A DNA stretch of 64,000 nucleotides from contig NZ_BHGL01000046.1 in NCBI RefSeq assembly GCF_003864975.1, positions 416,172 through 480,171 on the forward strand, given 5' to 3'. This document shows, piece by piece, positions 11,329-21,375 of this stretch. The notes under the pieces were generated by a model, which worked only from the letters and a program-made list of their open reading frames with translations, searched no databases and was not told where the DNA came from. The translations under genes were made by a program, and so were the position numbers. Origin of the DNA: Sulfuriferula thiophila (GTDB lineage: Bacteria > Pseudomonadota > Gammaproteobacteria > Burkholderiales > Sulfuriferulaceae). The stretch's first letter is position 1; each line of letters opens with the position of its first letter.

Positions 11329-11715
11329 ATGAAATGTTTCTTTAGAATTTTCTTCAAATCGTTGCGAATCGTGCTGATCCCCTTCATGCTGGTTTGGGAA
11401 AAAATGACCACGCCCAAAGGTGTCAGTCGCCAACCGGAAGCGCAGCAACGTGTCGATCAGCAATGCAAAGATCTGGCGCTTTACCAGTTCAAGACCTGCC
11501 CATTCTGCATCAAGGTCCGACGCGAGCTGAGCCGTTTATCGCTGAATATCCTGCTGCTGGATACGCAAAATCAACAGCAAAACCGCGAAGCGTTATTGCA
11601 GGGTGGTGGTCGGGTTACAGTGCCTTGTTTGAGAATTACAGATGAACACGGAAATGTTCAGTGGATGTATGAGTCTTCAGAAATCATTCGTTATCTGCAT
11701 GCGCGTTTTGCTTAA
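11329..11715 (+). CDS. Membrane-anchored glutaredoxin
   Basis: A 128-residue protein with a hydrophobic N-terminal segment (residues ~3-23, FFRIFFKSLRIVLIPFML) that looks like an uncleaved anchor, then a glutaredoxin domain. The active site is C57-P-F-C60, with the cis-proline segment RVTVPCL and a glutathione-binding-like tail (YESSEIIRYLHARF). It probably reduces disulfides or glutathione adducts near the membrane. Which side the domain faces is not certain. No clear ribosome site is seen upstream. Confidence 0.85.
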   Translation: MKCFFRIFFKSLRIVLIPFMLVWEKMTTPKGVSRQPEAQQRVDQQCKDLALYQFKTCPFCIKVRRELSRLSLNILLLDTQNQQQNREALLQGGGRVTVPCLRITDEHGNVQWMYESSEIIRYLHARFA

Positions 11716-11735
11716 CACCATCAGACCCAGCCTCC

Positions 11736-11771
11736 GCGCCAACATTGGGGATTGAAGCCCCAGCTTGGCGC
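11736..11771. terminator. Stem-loop between convergent genes
   Basis: GCGCCAA and TTGGCGC form a perfect 7-bp outer stem, with GGGG/CCCC able to pair inside. There is no T-run on either side, so it may be a weak or factor-dependent terminator. It separates the glutaredoxin gene (+) from the secreted unknown (-). Confidence 0.5.
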
Positions 11772-11787
11772 TACTGGCAAGCAACAA

Positions 11788-12237
11788 TTACTTTACCCGG
11801 GGTGCAAAAACGCCACTCCAGCCGCTGGTCGCTATGCGTAGCTGCCCCGTTTCCAGCTTGGTCATGGTGAACTTGCCGCCATTTCTTAAGGCATAGCGCA
11901 ACACCCAGTTGGCTGCTGGCCCAAGGCGTATCTGCTCCCCGGTAAAACGGGTTTCCAGATTGGCACCAGCCTTGCAAATAACGCCCGCGCTTTCAGCCCA
12001 GAGACCCTCTCTGGTTTTAATGAATTCAATATAAAGCGCGCCGTTATTTTCAACAATTGAAACCACCAGCGGCTTGCCGTCATCCATGGAGGTCTCTTCC
12101 CATTTCAGCGGAAAAACCTGCTCGCCGAGCATCAGCTTCAACTCGCCCATCGTTGACGCGCATGCCTGCAACTCATGCGCCTGGCTATGCACAGGCAACA
12201 GCAATGGCAGACACAGCAATAAATAGTTAAGGCGCAT
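11788..12237 (-). CDS. Secreted protein of unknown function
   Basis: A 149-residue protein from the ATG at 12237 (a GTG at 12249 would add four residues). A signal peptide covers about 1-20 (RLNYLLLCLPLLLPVHSQA). The mature part is beta-rich and has two cysteines, in LQACASTMG and GVICKAG, that could form a disulfide. I do not recognise the family. Its neighbours do not suggest a role. Confidence 0.65.
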   Translation of the reverse strand: MRLNYLLLCLPLLLPVHSQAHELQACASTMGELKLMLGEQVFPLKWEETSMDDGKPLVVSIVENNGALYIEFIKTREGLWAESAGVICKAGANLETRFTGEQIRLGPAANWVLRYALRNGGKFTMTKLETGQLRIATSGWSGVFAPRVK

Positions 12238-12368
12238 AGCGAGACTCACTTCTCGAATTTAACGGGGATAACATGCGTTCCAGCCAATCACTGTTTTGCA
12301 CTTAGCCAATATACTGGAATTTATCCATTTATACTGAAATTCATCATTCGTATAAGTGGACTACCCAC

Positions 12369-12402
12369 AAAAAAAGGAACGCTAACATAGCGTTCCTTTT
12401 TT
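12369..12402 (-). terminator. Rho-independent terminator of clpB
   Basis: A7-GGAACGCT-AACAT-AGCGTTCC-T6: a perfect 8-bp GC-rich stem with flanking A/T pairing. It lies 49 nt beyond the clpB stop in the direction of clpB transcription. Confidence 0.92.
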
Positions 12403-12450
12403 CATTTACTGCGGTAATTAAAGTCCGATTGGCAAAACAACCGATTTTAC

Positions 12451-15033
12451 TTACTTGGTAAACACCATCACATCATTACGATAATCCACGTGCACAGTGT
12501 CTTTTTCTGCAAAATGCCCGGACAGTATCTCTTTGGACAACGGATTTTCCAGTTGCGACTGAATGGCCCGTTTCAGAGGCCGTGCACCAAACACCGGATC
12601 GAAACCCACAGTCGCAATTTCATCCAGTGCCGCATCGCTGATCTCGAAGCCCATGCCCATTGCCGCCAGGCGTTTGGCCAGATATTGCAGCTGTATCTTG
12701 GCAATGGAACGGATATGAGCACCGCCCAGCGCATGGAATACCACTACTTCATCGATACGGTTGATAAACTCCGGACGGAAGTAGGTTTTCACCTCAGTCA
12801 TCACGGCGTCTTTCACCGCCTGATACGGGTCGCCGCTCATCTGCTGGATCATCTGCGAACCCAGGTTCGAAGTCATCACAATCACGGTATTCTTGAAATC
12901 CACCGTGCGCCCCTGGCCGTCGGTCAGACGTCCGTCATCCAGCACTTGCAGCAGCACGTTAAACACGTCCGGATGCGCTTTTTCCACTTCATCCAGCAGG
13001 ATCACGCTGTAAGGCTTGCGCCGCACCGCTTCTGTCAGGGTACCGCCCTCTTCGTAGCCAACATAGCCCGGTGGCGCGCCGATCAGGCGTGATACGGAAT
13101 GCTTCTCCATGAATTCACTCATGTCGATACGCACCAAATGATCTTCCGAATCGAACAGGAAGCCGGCCAGCGCTTTACACAGCTCGGTTTTACCCACACC
13201 GGTCGGCCCCAGGAACAGGAACGAACCGTATGGCCGACCCGGATCGCCAAGGCCGGAACGCGAACGACGAATTGCATCCGACACCAGACGTACCGCTTCA
13301 TCCTGCCCCACCACGCGGTCATGCAATGCCACTTCCATTTGCAACAGCTTGTCGCGTTCGCCTTCCATCATTTTGGAAACAGGAATACCCGTTGCACGCG
13401 ATACCACCTCGGCGATTTCTTCCGCGCCGACCTGCGTGCGCAACAAACGGTTCGGCGTAGCCTGCTCGGCATTCTCGGCGGCTTGCGCCTGATGCAATTG
13501 AGCTTCCAGTTCCGGCACACGACCATACTGGATTTCCGACATTTTCTGCCAGTTGCCTTCGCGCTTGGCTTCTTCCATATCGACCCGCGCCTGATCAAGC
13601 TGTTCCTTGATGTGCTGGGTACCCGCCACCATGGCTTTTTCCGCTTTCCAGATTTCCTCCAGATCAGCGTACTCGCGTTCCAGTTTGGCAATTTCTTCTT
13701 CCAGCAGGCCCAGACGTTTCTGCGAGGCTTCGTCTTTTTCCTTCTTCACCGATTCGCGCTCGATCTTAAGCTGAATCAGACGACGGTCTAGCTTATCCAT
13801 AGACTCCGGCTTGGAGTCAATTTCCATACGCACTTTGGAAGCGGCTTCATCGATAAGATCAATCGCCTTATCCGGCAAAAAGCGGTCAGTGATATAGCGA
13901 TGACTCAACTCGGCTGCGGCGACGATAGCCGGGTCGGTAATATCCACCCCATGGTGAACTTCGTATTTCTCCTGCAGACCGCGCAAGATTGCAATGGTAT
14001 CTTCCACGCTAGGTTCATCGATCTGCACCTTCTGGAAGCGGCGCTCCAATGCAGCATCTTTTTCCACGTACTTGCGATATTCGTCCAGCGTGGTTGCCCC
14101 CACCAGATGCAGCTCGCCCCGCGCCAATGCAGGCTTGAGCATGTTGCCGGCATCCATCGAGCCTTCGGTTTTACCGGCACCGACCATGGTATGCAATTCA
14201 TCGATAAACAGGATGATGCGGCCTTCATCTTGCGAAACTTCTTTCAGCACTGCTTTCAGCCGTTCCTCAAAATCGCCACGGTATTTGGCACCGGCCAGCA
14301 GCATCGCCATATCCAGCACCAGCACACGTTTGTTCTTCAGCGTTTCCGGCACTTCGCCATTGACAATACGCTGGGCCAGACCTTCCACAATCGCGGTCTT
14401 GCCCACACCCGGCTCACCGATCAGCACCGGGTTGTTTTTACTGCGGCGCTGTAGCACCTGTATAGTGCGGCGGATTTCATCATCACGCCCGATCACCGGG
14501 TCGAGCTTACCCATACGGGCACGCTCGGTCAGATCAAGCGTATATTTGTTCAATGCCTCGCGCTGGCCTTCGGCTTCCGCGCTGTTCACATTCTCGCCGC
14601 CGCGCACTTGTGTAATCGCCGCATCCAGCGCCAGCTTGGTCACACCATGCTGCTTCAGCGCACGACCAACCTCGCCTTTGTCGTCACATGCTGCCAACAG
14701 AAACAGTTCGCTGGCAATAAATTGATCACCGCGCTTCTGCGCTTCTTTGTCAGTCACGTTAAGCAAGTTGGTCAAATCACGCGACACCTGCACTTCGCCG
14801 CCATGACCTTCCACTTTAGGCAAGCGCTCAATGGCAGTTTGCAATGCCGTGCGCAATGCGCGCACATTGCCACCGGCACGCGATAACAGTGACGTGGTGC
14901 CGCCTTCGGCGTTGTCGATCAGCGCCGCCATTAAATGCACGGGCTCTATGAATTGGTTGTCCTGACCGATAGCAAGGCTTTGCGCATCAGCCAAAGCCTG
15001 TTGAAACTGGGTTGTTAACTTATCAATACGCAT
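12451..15033 (-). CDS. clpB: ATP-dependent disaggregase ClpB (Hsp104 family)
   Basis: An 860-residue Hsp100 chaperone that threads aggregated proteins with DnaK. It has an N-terminal repeat domain (1-145), NBD1 with Walker A GEPGVGKT starting at residue 206 (the E. coli position), a middle coiled coil (~400-520), and NBD2 with GPTGVGKTE and Walker [14 protein letters not shown]. The start [14 protein letters not shown] at 15033 matches the family. An AGGGGG ribosome site sits just upstream, with a second in-frame ATG at 15036. A sigma-32-type promoter precedes it. Confidence 0.98.
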   Translation of the reverse strand: MRIDKLTTQFQQALADAQSLAIGQDNQFIEPVHLMAALIDNAEGGTTSLLSRAGGNVRALRTALQTAIERLPKVEGHGGEVQVSRDLTNLLNVTDKEAQKRGDQFIASELFLLAACDDKGEVGRALKQHGVTKLALDAAITQVRGGENVNSAEAEGQREALNKYTLDLTERARMGKLDPVIGRDDEIRRTIQVLQRRSKNNPVLIGEPGVGKTAIVEGLAQRIVNGEVPETLKNKRVLVLDMAMLLAGAKYRGDFEERLKAVLKEVSQDEGRIILFIDELHTMVGAGKTEGSMDAGNMLKPALARGELHLVGATTLDEYRKYVEKDAALERRFQKVQIDEPSVEDTIAILRGLQEKYEVHHGVDITDPAIVAAAELSHRYITDRFLPDKAIDLIDEAASKVRMEIDSKPESMDKLDRRLIQLKIERESVKKEKDEASQKRLGLLEEEIAKLEREYADLEEIWKAEKAMVAGTQHIKEQLDQARVDMEEAKREGNWQKMSEIQYGRVPELEAQLHQAQAAENAEQATPNRLLRTQVGAEEIAEVVSRATGIPVSKMMEGERDKLLQMEVALHDRVVGQDEAVRLVSDAIRRSRSGLGDPGRPYGSFLFLGPTGVGKTELCKALAGFLFDSEDHLVRIDMSEFMEKHSVSRLIGAPPGYVGYEEGGTLTEAVRRKPYSVILLDEVEKAHPDVFNVLLQVLDDGRLTDGQGRTVDFKNTVIVMTSNLGSQMIQQMSGDPYQAVKDAVMTEVKTYFRPEFINRIDEVVVFHALGGAHIRSIAKIQLQYLAKRLAAMGMGFEISDAALDEIATVGFDPVFGARPLKRAIQSQLENPLSKEILSGHFAEKDTVHVDYRNDVMVFTK

Positions 15034-15067
15034 CATTACCCCCTGGTAAAATATCAATATAGACGAT

Positions 15068-15095
15068 AGATGAGGCGCTTGCAGTTTATTTCAAC
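15068..15095 (-). promoter_or_regulatory. Sigma-32 (heat shock) promoter of clpB
   Basis: Read on the minus strand: GTTGAAA (15095-15089), a 13-nt spacer, then CCTCATCT (15075-15068). The RpoH consensus is CTTGAAA-N11-16-CCCCATNT, so only one base in each element differs. It lies about 35 nt before the clpB start, which fits a short leader. Confidence 0.85.
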
Positions 15096-15189
15096 CCTGT
15101 ATGTCTTAAATTTATATGATGCGCTTTTAGTTGCATGAATCAGCCTGTGCCTGCACAATAAGCAGATACTAATTTACGCAACGCAAGCC

Positions 15190-16023
15190 ATGATTGATTC
15201 AGCATTACTCGCACTCGCAATTGAAACCAATGTAGCAGCAGCATTACGTGAAGACATCGGCAGCGGCGACCTTACGGCACAACTGATACCCGCCGACCAC
15301 CAGGCCAGCGCTTATGTGATTTGTCGCGAGAAAGCGATTTTCTGTGGACAGGCATGGTTTGAAGCCTGTTTCCGACAGCTTGATCCGGAAGTAAAAATCG
15401 ACTGGTACACTCAGGACGGTCAATGTATCGGTGTCGATCAAATGCTTTGTGAAGTGAAGGGTAACGCGCGCGCACTGTTAACCGCGGAACGCACCGGATT
15501 GAATTTCCTGCAGACACTCTCCGCTACCGCAACTGCCGCACACCGTTATGCCGAAGCCATCAAAGGCACTCAAGCCGTGGTGATGGACACGCGAAAAACC
15601 CTGCCCGGGCTGCGCCTTGCACAAAAATATGCGGTTACCGTGGGTGGTGGCGCCAATCAACGCATTGGCCTGTATGACGGCATCCTCATCAAGGAAAACC
15701 ACATTGCCGCAGCCGGCGGTATTGCTGCTGTGCTCCAGGCCACACGCAACGCTGTTGTTCCGGTGCAAATTGAAGTGGAAAACCTGTCCGAACTGGAGCA
15801 AGCCCTGCAGGCGGGAGCCAAGCTGATACTATTGGATAATTTTGATTTGAAACAACTGCGTGCTGCGGTCGCTTTAACTCAGGGGCGCGCAGTACTCGAA
15901 GCCTCTGGCGGCGTTGGCCTCGACAGCCTGCGCGCCATTGCAGAAACCGGTGTAGACCGCATCTCCAGCGGTGCGATAACGAAACATATCAGTGCAGTAG
16001 ACCTGTCGATGCGTATCCAGTAA
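15190..16023 (+). CDS. nadC: Nicotinate-nucleotide pyrophosphorylase (carboxylating)
   Basis: A 277-residue quinolinate phosphoribosyltransferase. It converts quinolinate and PRPP to nicotinate mononucleotide in de novo NAD synthesis. Conserved segments are present in order: [67 protein letters not shown], and the C-terminal [26 protein letters not shown] barrel strand. The length is normal. No other nad gene is adjacent. Confidence 0.97.
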   Translation: MIDSALLALAIETNVAAALREDIGSGDLTAQLIPADHQASAYVICREKAIFCGQAWFEACFRQLDPEVKIDWYTQDGQCIGVDQMLCEVKGNARALLTAERTGLNFLQTLSATATAAHRYAEAIKGTQAVVMDTRKTLPGLRLAQKYAVTVGGGANQRIGLYDGILIKENHIAAAGGIAAVLQATRNAVVPVQIEVENLSELEQALQAGAKLILLDNFDLKQLRAAVALTQGRAVLEASGGVGLDSLRAIAETGVDRISSGAITKHISAVDLSMRIQ

Positions 16024-16030
16024 CCAGCCA

Positions 16031-16849
16031 CTACGCCGGCAATTTTTCCCCGATTGCCTTTGCCAGAACCGCATAATCCTGTTTGCTACACGTCACAAAC
16101 TGTTTAATCGGCACGTGTATCGCTTCCTGCAGGCTGCTAGTCACAGCAGCAGGCAGCGTCAGCATGGTTTGCCGCACAGTCTCGGCATAATTTGCAGCTA
16201 ATTTCTGATGGATCAGCACCGTAAAATCAGGGGATACCGGTAAAGGATCCCAGGCTTCATACTCACCGGTCGCTATCAGCTTGCTCGCTTTTTCGGTACG
16301 CAGCACTCCGGCTTGCACCGCTTTTTGTTCCAGCAAATAAACAACCGCATCCTGCGTTTTTACCGTTTCCAGCATCGCAGGCGTACCCAGCTGATGCTCG
16401 GCAATCACATTGCGCCCCATGGCACCTAGCCATGAATCCGGCTCGGTGATACCTATACGCGTCACATGCTGCCCTTTGCGTTTAACCAGCACACCGGTTG
16501 CCAAATCCTTGACGCGCACCAGAGGCTGATAACCATATTGCATTGCATGTATGGCAACAATCGGGGGAACAAACAATACATCGGTGCGATTATCTTTAAT
16601 TGCGTTATTGATCAGCGAAAAATTGCGGTAAGGTTCGGTGTAGACTTTTTTACCAAGTTTGTTGCTCAAAGCTGTAGAGAGTGGTTGTGTAAACGTTTTG
16701 AACAAATGCAAATCAATCTCGGCAGCCCCGGTTCCAGGGTAAATGGAGACAATCAAATCCCCTTGCCCTGATAACAACAAGGCCTGAGCAGATTGATTAG
16801 CAACCACAGTTGCCCCAATCAATGTTTGCAAAAATAAACGTCTATTCAT
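16031..16849 (-). CDS. PhnD-like periplasmic binding protein (copy 2)
   Basis: A 272-residue protein with the start at the ATG at 16849, behind AGGA. The N-terminus MNRRLFLQTLIGATVV has the twin-arginine pattern (NRRLFLQ) and a short hydrophobic core, so Tat export is possible. The body resembles the phosphonate/phosphite-type substrate-binding family (PF12974): YPGTGAAEIDLHLFKTFTQPL, a DVLFVPP segment, and KTQDAVVYLLEQKAVQAGV. It is a clear paralogue of the gene just upstream (same strand, 47 nt apart). No ABC permease or ATPase genes are nearby, so it may serve as a sensor or solute receptor. Confidence 0.75.
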   Translation of the reverse strand: MNRRLFLQTLIGATVVANQSAQALLLSGQGDLIVSIYPGTGAAEIDLHLFKTFTQPLSTALSNKLGKKVYTEPYRNFSLINNAIKDNRTDVLFVPPIVAIHAMQYGYQPLVRVKDLATGVLVKRKGQHVTRIGITEPDSWLGAMGRNVIAEHQLGTPAMLETVKTQDAVVYLLEQKAVQAGVLRTEKASKLIATGEYEAWDPLPVSPDFTVLIHQKLAANYAETVRQTMLTLPAAVTSSLQEAIHVPIKQFVTCSKQDYAVLAKAIGEKLPA

Positions 16850-16896
16850 AAAAATTCCTGTGCGTATGCACCGCGCCCAGTTGGCCAATATGGCAA

Positions 16897-17706
16897 TTAA
16901 GTCGCAGCGACTATTTTTTTCAAAATTTCATAATCCTGCCTGCCGCAGGGTACAAATTGCTTGATTGTAGCGGGAATCAAAGTTTGTAAACCATCAATAG
17001 CCGGCGCGGAAAGAGACAACATGGTCTGACTGACCGGCTCTGCATATTTCGCCATCAGTTTATTATGCAACAGCAGCGTAAATCCAGGCGTGCTGGTGAG
17101 CGGATACCAAGCCTCATATTGACCGGTCGCGATCATGGCATTCGCTTTATAGGTTGCCAGCACGCCCGCTTGTACAGCTTTTTGTTCAAGCAAAAACACT
17201 ACCGCTTCCTGATTTTTAACGGACTCTATCATCGATGACGGGCCGAGTTTGCGCTCTGCAAGTAAATAACGCCCCATCAGGCCCGGCCAGGAATCTGCCC
17301 CCGTCATCGCAATACGCTTAACCGTTTCACCTTTGCGTTTAATCATCACACCGCTTAAATAATCCTTGGAACGCACTACGGGTTCATATCCATGCTGCAT
17401 GGCAACAACTGCCAGCGTTGGTGGAACCAGTAACAAATCGGCCCGACCATTATCAATTACATTTTTAATTAAAGAAAAGCTACGGTACGACTCGGCATAA
17501 ACTTTATGCCCCACTTTCGCAGCAAGTGCCGCTGTCAATGGATGGGTATAATCCGCAAACAGCCGGGAATCGATATCCTTGGCCCCAGTCCCCGGGAAAA
17601 TAGCCATGATAAAATCCCCGTTCCCCTCCAGCATTAATGCCTGAGCAGCATAACTGGATAGCAAAGATGTGCCCAATAAAACCTGTACAAATCTTCGACG
17701 ATTCAT
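16897..17706 (-). CDS. PhnD-like periplasmic binding protein (copy 1)
   Basis: A 269-residue protein starting MNRRRFVQVLLGTSLL, again with a twin-arginine-like signal (NRRRFVQ). It shares the full layout of its downstream neighbour: FPGTGAKDIDSRLFADYTHPL, KVGHKVYAESYRSFSLI, DLLLVPPTLAVVAMQHGYEP, QEAVVFLLEQKAVQAGV and a C-terminal KQFVPCGRQDYEIL. The family binds small oxyanions such as phosphite or phosphonate in some members. The ligand here is unknown. It is first in a two-gene unit and divergent from the COG4255-like gene. Confidence 0.75.
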   Translation of the reverse strand: MNRRRFVQVLLGTSLLSSYAAQALMLEGNGDFIMAIFPGTGAKDIDSRLFADYTHPLTAALAAKVGHKVYAESYRSFSLIKNVIDNGRADLLLVPPTLAVVAMQHGYEPVVRSKDYLSGVMIKRKGETVKRIAMTGADSWPGLMGRYLLAERKLGPSSMIESVKNQEAVVFLLEQKAVQAGVLATYKANAMIATGQYEAWYPLTSTPGFTLLLHNKLMAKYAEPVSQTMLSLSAPAIDGLQTLIPATIKQFVPCGRQDYEILKKIVAAT

Positions 17707-17862
17707 AACGCCCTCCTCATTATTTACTTATAGTTTATCGGCTGCCGATTCAGGCTACATGGCTAACCCAGCCATATCAATGGTAATCAAATACTAAGCT
17801 CACCTTCATAACTAATAAAATCACCTTCCACTCCGATTATCAGTCGATGATAAACTGCGGTT

Positions 17863-18882
17863 ATGAATATCAGCCTGCTTATCCCCTACCTCATTCCCAC
17901 ACCGGAAATGAACGCCGCGCTATTGAGCGACTTGCCCTTACCGGCACTCAAAACCTTACTCGCGCGCGCCAGTCGCACTCAGAACAACACAACTGGCGGA
18001 CTTGAGGAAGGCTTATGCCAGCATTTTGGCGTAGTCCGGCAAACCGACTGGCCCATGGCGCCTGTCACTTTACTGGCCGATGGTGGCGACCCTGCCGGGT
18101 ATTACTGGTTACGCGCCGACCCGGTGCATTTGCGCGCGACACGAGATCAATTAATGCTGGTCGACAGCGGTGCATTTAGCCTTAGCCAGACCGAGGCAGA
18201 GCAGTTTGCCGCAGCCTTTAATCAGCATTTCCAGGACGATGGCTACGTGCTCTACCCGCTACGCCCCAATCGCTGGTATTTGCGCCTGAACACCCCGCCC
18301 GCCCTGGCGACTCACAGTGTGAATGCAGTCACCGGTCAGCATATTGATCCTTACCTCCCCAGCGGCGCAGAGGCATTGGCCTGGCATCGTTTATATAACG
18401 AAATTCAAATGCTGTTCTTCAGCCTTGCCGTCAATGATGCGCGTGAAGCGCGCGGCGAACTGACTGTCAACGGCCTGTGGTGCTGGGGAGGCGGCGTGAT
18501 GCCATCCCTGCAGGCAACGACCTCTGCCAAGCTGCTGGCCGATGACAATGATGCCCGCGCCCTGGCTTTTGCTGCCGGCGTAGCAAACGACAGCCTGCCC
18601 AGGACGGCTGACAGCATAGATCAGCCGGCAGTGGTTTTACTGGATGCCTTAAGCGGCGCGGCGCAATACGGTGACTATCTCGGCTGGCGCGAAGCGATCC
18701 TGCAGATGGAAAAAGACTGGTTCGGCCCCTTACTCGCTCAACTGAAATCGGGTAAATTGTCAGCTATCAGCATCAACACTTATACACAGCAACATGCCAT
18801 TAGCTGGCAAACCCGACGAAGTGATTTATTAAAACTGTGGCGGCGCGACACCCTCCCGCAATTACTGACCATGCCAGCATGA
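17863..18882 (+). CDS. Conserved proteobacterial protein (COG4255-like, sometimes labelled RpfE-type)
   Basis: A 339-residue cytoplasmic protein with no signal peptide or membrane helices. Segments such as YYWLRADPVHLRATRDQLML, YPLRPNRWYLRL and LPSGAEALAWHRLYNEIQML, and the glycine-rich NGLWCWGGGVMP, match a conserved beta/gammaproteobacterial family. In databases it is variously named regulatory protein RpfE-type or phosphoglycerate-mutase-like. The function is not established. It overlaps the efflux operon start by 4 nt (ATGA), so it may be co-transcribed with the pump. Confidence 0.7.
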   Translation: MNISLLIPYLIPTPEMNAALLSDLPLPALKTLLARASRTQNNTTGGLEEGLCQHFGVVRQTDWPMAPVTLLADGGDPAGYYWLRADPVHLRATRDQLMLVDSGAFSLSQTEAEQFAAAFNQHFQDDGYVLYPLRPNRWYLRLNTPPALATHSVNAVTGQHIDPYLPSGAEALAWHRLYNEIQMLFFSLAVNDAREARGELTVNGLWCWGGGVMPSLQATTSAKLLADDNDARALAFAAGVANDSLPRTADSIDQPAVVLLDALSGAAQYGDYLGWREAILQMEKDWFGPLLAQLKSGKLSAISINTYTQQHAISWQTRRSDLLKLWRRDTLPQLLTMPA

Positions 18883-20282
18883 ATCTAAGCAGATTAGTTA
18901 TTGCAACCGGCTTACTGACGACATTATCTGCATGCAGTGTCGGCCCCCGCTACACGGCACCGCAACCGAAACTATCGGCTACCTGGCAGGCACCCTTGCC
19001 ACATGAAGGCAAACTGACTCAACTAACTGAATGGTGGGGTAGTTTTAATGACCCGACACTCACGCAACTCATCCAGACGTCCGAACAATCCAGCCCTACC
19101 CTGACCCAAGCGGTCGCCCGCATCAAGCAGGCCCGTGCCAGTTGGGATAGCACAGCAGCATCGCTCTACCCCAGCGTTGACCTCAATGCCAAATCCACGC
19201 GAAGCAAAAGCAACCCGTTTGGCAGCCAGGTATTTCTGCAGACTGCGAGCAGCCTCAGCCTGGATGCCGCATGGGAAATTGACTTGTTTGGTGCCAGCCG
19301 CCGCGCCCGCGAATCAGCGCTTGCTCACATTACCGCTCGCCAGGCCGACTGGCATGATGCGCGGGTGAGCCTGGCCGCCGAAGTTGCCAATAGCTATCTC
19401 AACCTGCGTGCCTGCGAAATAGCGACTGACAGCGCAGATCGCGACTGGCATTCACGCCAGCATACTGCGGCGCTCACCCAGCTTAAAGTGACTGAGCTAT
19501 TTCTTCCGGCCAGCGACAGCACGCTCACCCGGGCGTATGCCAGCGATGCCCATAACCGCCTGCTTAATCAGCAAGCCGAATGCGAACTGAACATCAAAGC
19601 GCTGGTCGCCTTGACTGGTATAGAAGAAACCACCCTGCGCCAGCAACTCGCACCACGCCATGCGCAGTTGCCAACCTCGCCCCTGCTCAACATCAGCAGC
19701 GTCCCTGCTGACCTGTTACGCCAACGCCCCGACCTGGCCGCTGCCGAGCGTGATCTGGCTGCTGCGATGGCGGATGCCGGGCTGGCTGAAGCCAACCGCT
19801 ATCTGCGCTTATCACTGACTGGCTCTATCGGCGTTTCACTGCTTAATCTCAACGGCGTCAGTAGCCAGACGGATACCTGGTCGTTTGGCCCGGCCCTGAC
19901 TATCCCGCTGTTCGATGCCGGCAAGCGCCGCGCCAATGCGCAGCTTGCGCTCGCCAAATATGACGAAGCGCGTGCGGGTTACGAGCTGAAAGTGCGTAAT
20001 GCGGTAAAAGAAACCGAACAGGCACTGGTCAGGCTCGACAGCACCCGCCAGCGCATGCTGGATGCGCAGTCCAGCGTGACTGACTTTAAAGCCGCCTGGC
20101 AGGCCATGAACCAGCGTTATCAAGCCGGCACCACCAGCCTGCTGGAAGTCGAAGACAGCGCACGCAACCTGATCACCGCTGAAAACACGTTAACCACACT
20201 GCAACGCGACCAGCTTACCGCCAGCATCAGCTTATACAAAGCCATGGGCGGCGGGTACGAGATAATAAACAACCATGACTAA
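18879..20282 (+). CDS. RND efflux outer membrane lipoprotein (NodT/OprM family)
   Basis: A 467-residue protein from the ATG at 18879, which overlaps the previous stop (ATGA). A lipobox LSAC puts the lipidated cysteine at residue 19, and CSVGPRYTAPQ is the usual NodT/OprM mature start. Two OEP repeats follow. It forms the outer-membrane exit duct of the tripartite pump completed by the next two genes. It overlaps the adaptor gene by 8 nt. Confidence 0.93.
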   Translation: MNLSRLVIATGLLTTLSACSVGPRYTAPQPKLSATWQAPLPHEGKLTQLTEWWGSFNDPTLTQLIQTSEQSSPTLTQAVARIKQARASWDSTAASLYPSVDLNAKSTRSKSNPFGSQVFLQTASSLSLDAAWEIDLFGASRRARESALAHITARQADWHDARVSLAAEVANSYLNLRACEIATDSADRDWHSRQHTAALTQLKVTELFLPASDSTLTRAYASDAHNRLLNQQAECELNIKALVALTGIEETTLRQQLAPRHAQLPTSPLLNISSVPADLLRQRPDLAAAERDLAAAMADAGLAEANRYLRLSLTGSIGVSLLNLNGVSSQTDTWSFGPALTIPLFDAGKRRANAQLALAKYDEARAGYELKVRNAVKETEQALVRLDSTRQRMLDAQSSVTDFKAAWQAMNQRYQAGTTSLLEVEDSARNLITAENTLTTLQRDQLTASISLYKAMGGGYEIINNHD

Positions 20283-21375
20283 ACCACTCAAAATCACACT
20301 GGTTCTTGTAGCCATTCTTGCCGTAGCGGCACTCGTTATCAGCCGCAAGCCAAAACCGGCAGCGCCTGCAACGGCAGCCGCCAAACCCGCGCTTACCGTC
20401 ACGGTTACCCATGCCAGCCAGCAAAACTGGCCCATTACCATCCATGCTGATGGCAATATCGCTGCATGGCAGGAGGCCAGCATCGGCACCGAAACCGGCG
20501 GGCTGAAATTGGCCAGTGTCAATGTCAACGTAGGTGATCAGGTCAAGCGTGGCCAGGTACTCGCTCAATTCAGCGACGACACCCTGCAGGCGGACATCTC
20601 CCAGCAGCGTGCCAGTCAGGCCGAGGCCGCTGCCGCCTTGATGGAAGCCACTACCAATGCCGAACGGGCGCAAGCCTTAAGTGGCACCGGCGCAATGAGC
20701 GCGCAACAGATTGCCCAGTACAAAACCGCAGCACTCACTGCCAAGGCCCGTCTGGATGCCGCCAACGCACTATTAAACCGGCAACAGCTCAACCTGCAGA
20801 AAGCCCGCATCACCGCGCCTGATGATGGCGTCATCTCTGCACGCACTGCTACGGTGGGTGCCGTCATTCAGGCCGGCCAGTCCTTATTCAGCCTGATCCG
20901 GCAAAACCGGCTGGAATGGCGTGCCGAGCTGACTGCGGAGCAACTGACCCGCATTCGCCCCGGACAGGCAGCTCGCATCCAATTACCGGATGGCGCAACT
21001 ATTACCGGCAAAGTGCGTATCGTTGCACCCAGTCTGGACATGCAAACCCGCACCGGCATTGTTTATGTCGATCTGCCAGCCAGATCCGCTGCACGCGCGG
21101 GCATGTTCGTCAAAGGATCATTCCAACTCGGCAGCGCAGCCGGCTTGAGCTTGCCAGCCAGCGCCATCACCGAGCGCGATGGTTACAGTTATGTGTACCG
21201 CTTGAGTCCTGATGCACATGCACTGCTGACGCGCATCAAAGCCGGGCAACACAGCGACAATCAAGTAGAAATACTCAGTGGCATCACCGGGCAAGACGCT
21301 ATTATTAGCGATGGTGTCGGCTTCCTGAACGATGGCGACCTGGTCAAAGTTGCCGTGAGTGGCAGCGCCAAATGA
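20275..21375 (+). CDS. RND efflux membrane fusion protein
   Basis: A 366-residue adaptor of the HlyD/AcrA type. It has an N-terminal membrane or signal segment (residues ~5-23), a lipoyl half-motif (ASVNVNVGDQVKRGQVLAQF), a helical hairpin over ~105-165, the second lipoyl half (APDDGVISARTATVGAVIQAG), then beta-barrel and membrane-proximal domains. It bridges the RND pump and the outer-membrane duct. It is coupled on both sides by short overlaps (8 nt upstream, 4 nt downstream). Confidence 0.93.
   Translation: MTKPLKITLVLVAILAVAALVISRKPKPAAPATAAAKPALTVTVTHASQQNWPITIHADGNIAAWQEASIGTETGGLKLASVNVNVGDQVKRGQVLAQFSDDTLQADISQQRASQAEAAAALMEATTNAERAQALSGTGAMSAQQIAQYKTAALTAKARLDAANALLNRQQLNLQKARITAPDDGVISARTATVGAVIQAGQSLFSLIRQNRLEWRAELTAEQLTRIRPGQAARIQLPDGATITGKVRIVAPSLDMQTRTGIVYVDLPARSAARAGMFVKGSFQLGSAAGLSLPASAITERDGYSYVYRLSPDAHALLTRIKAGQHSDNQVEILSGITGQDAIISDGVGFLNDGDLVKVAVSGSAK

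Noticed and set aside
12490..14886. Several 100-240-codon frames antisense to clpB
   Set aside because: ClpB is certain on the other strand, and these frames are shadows of its codon bias.
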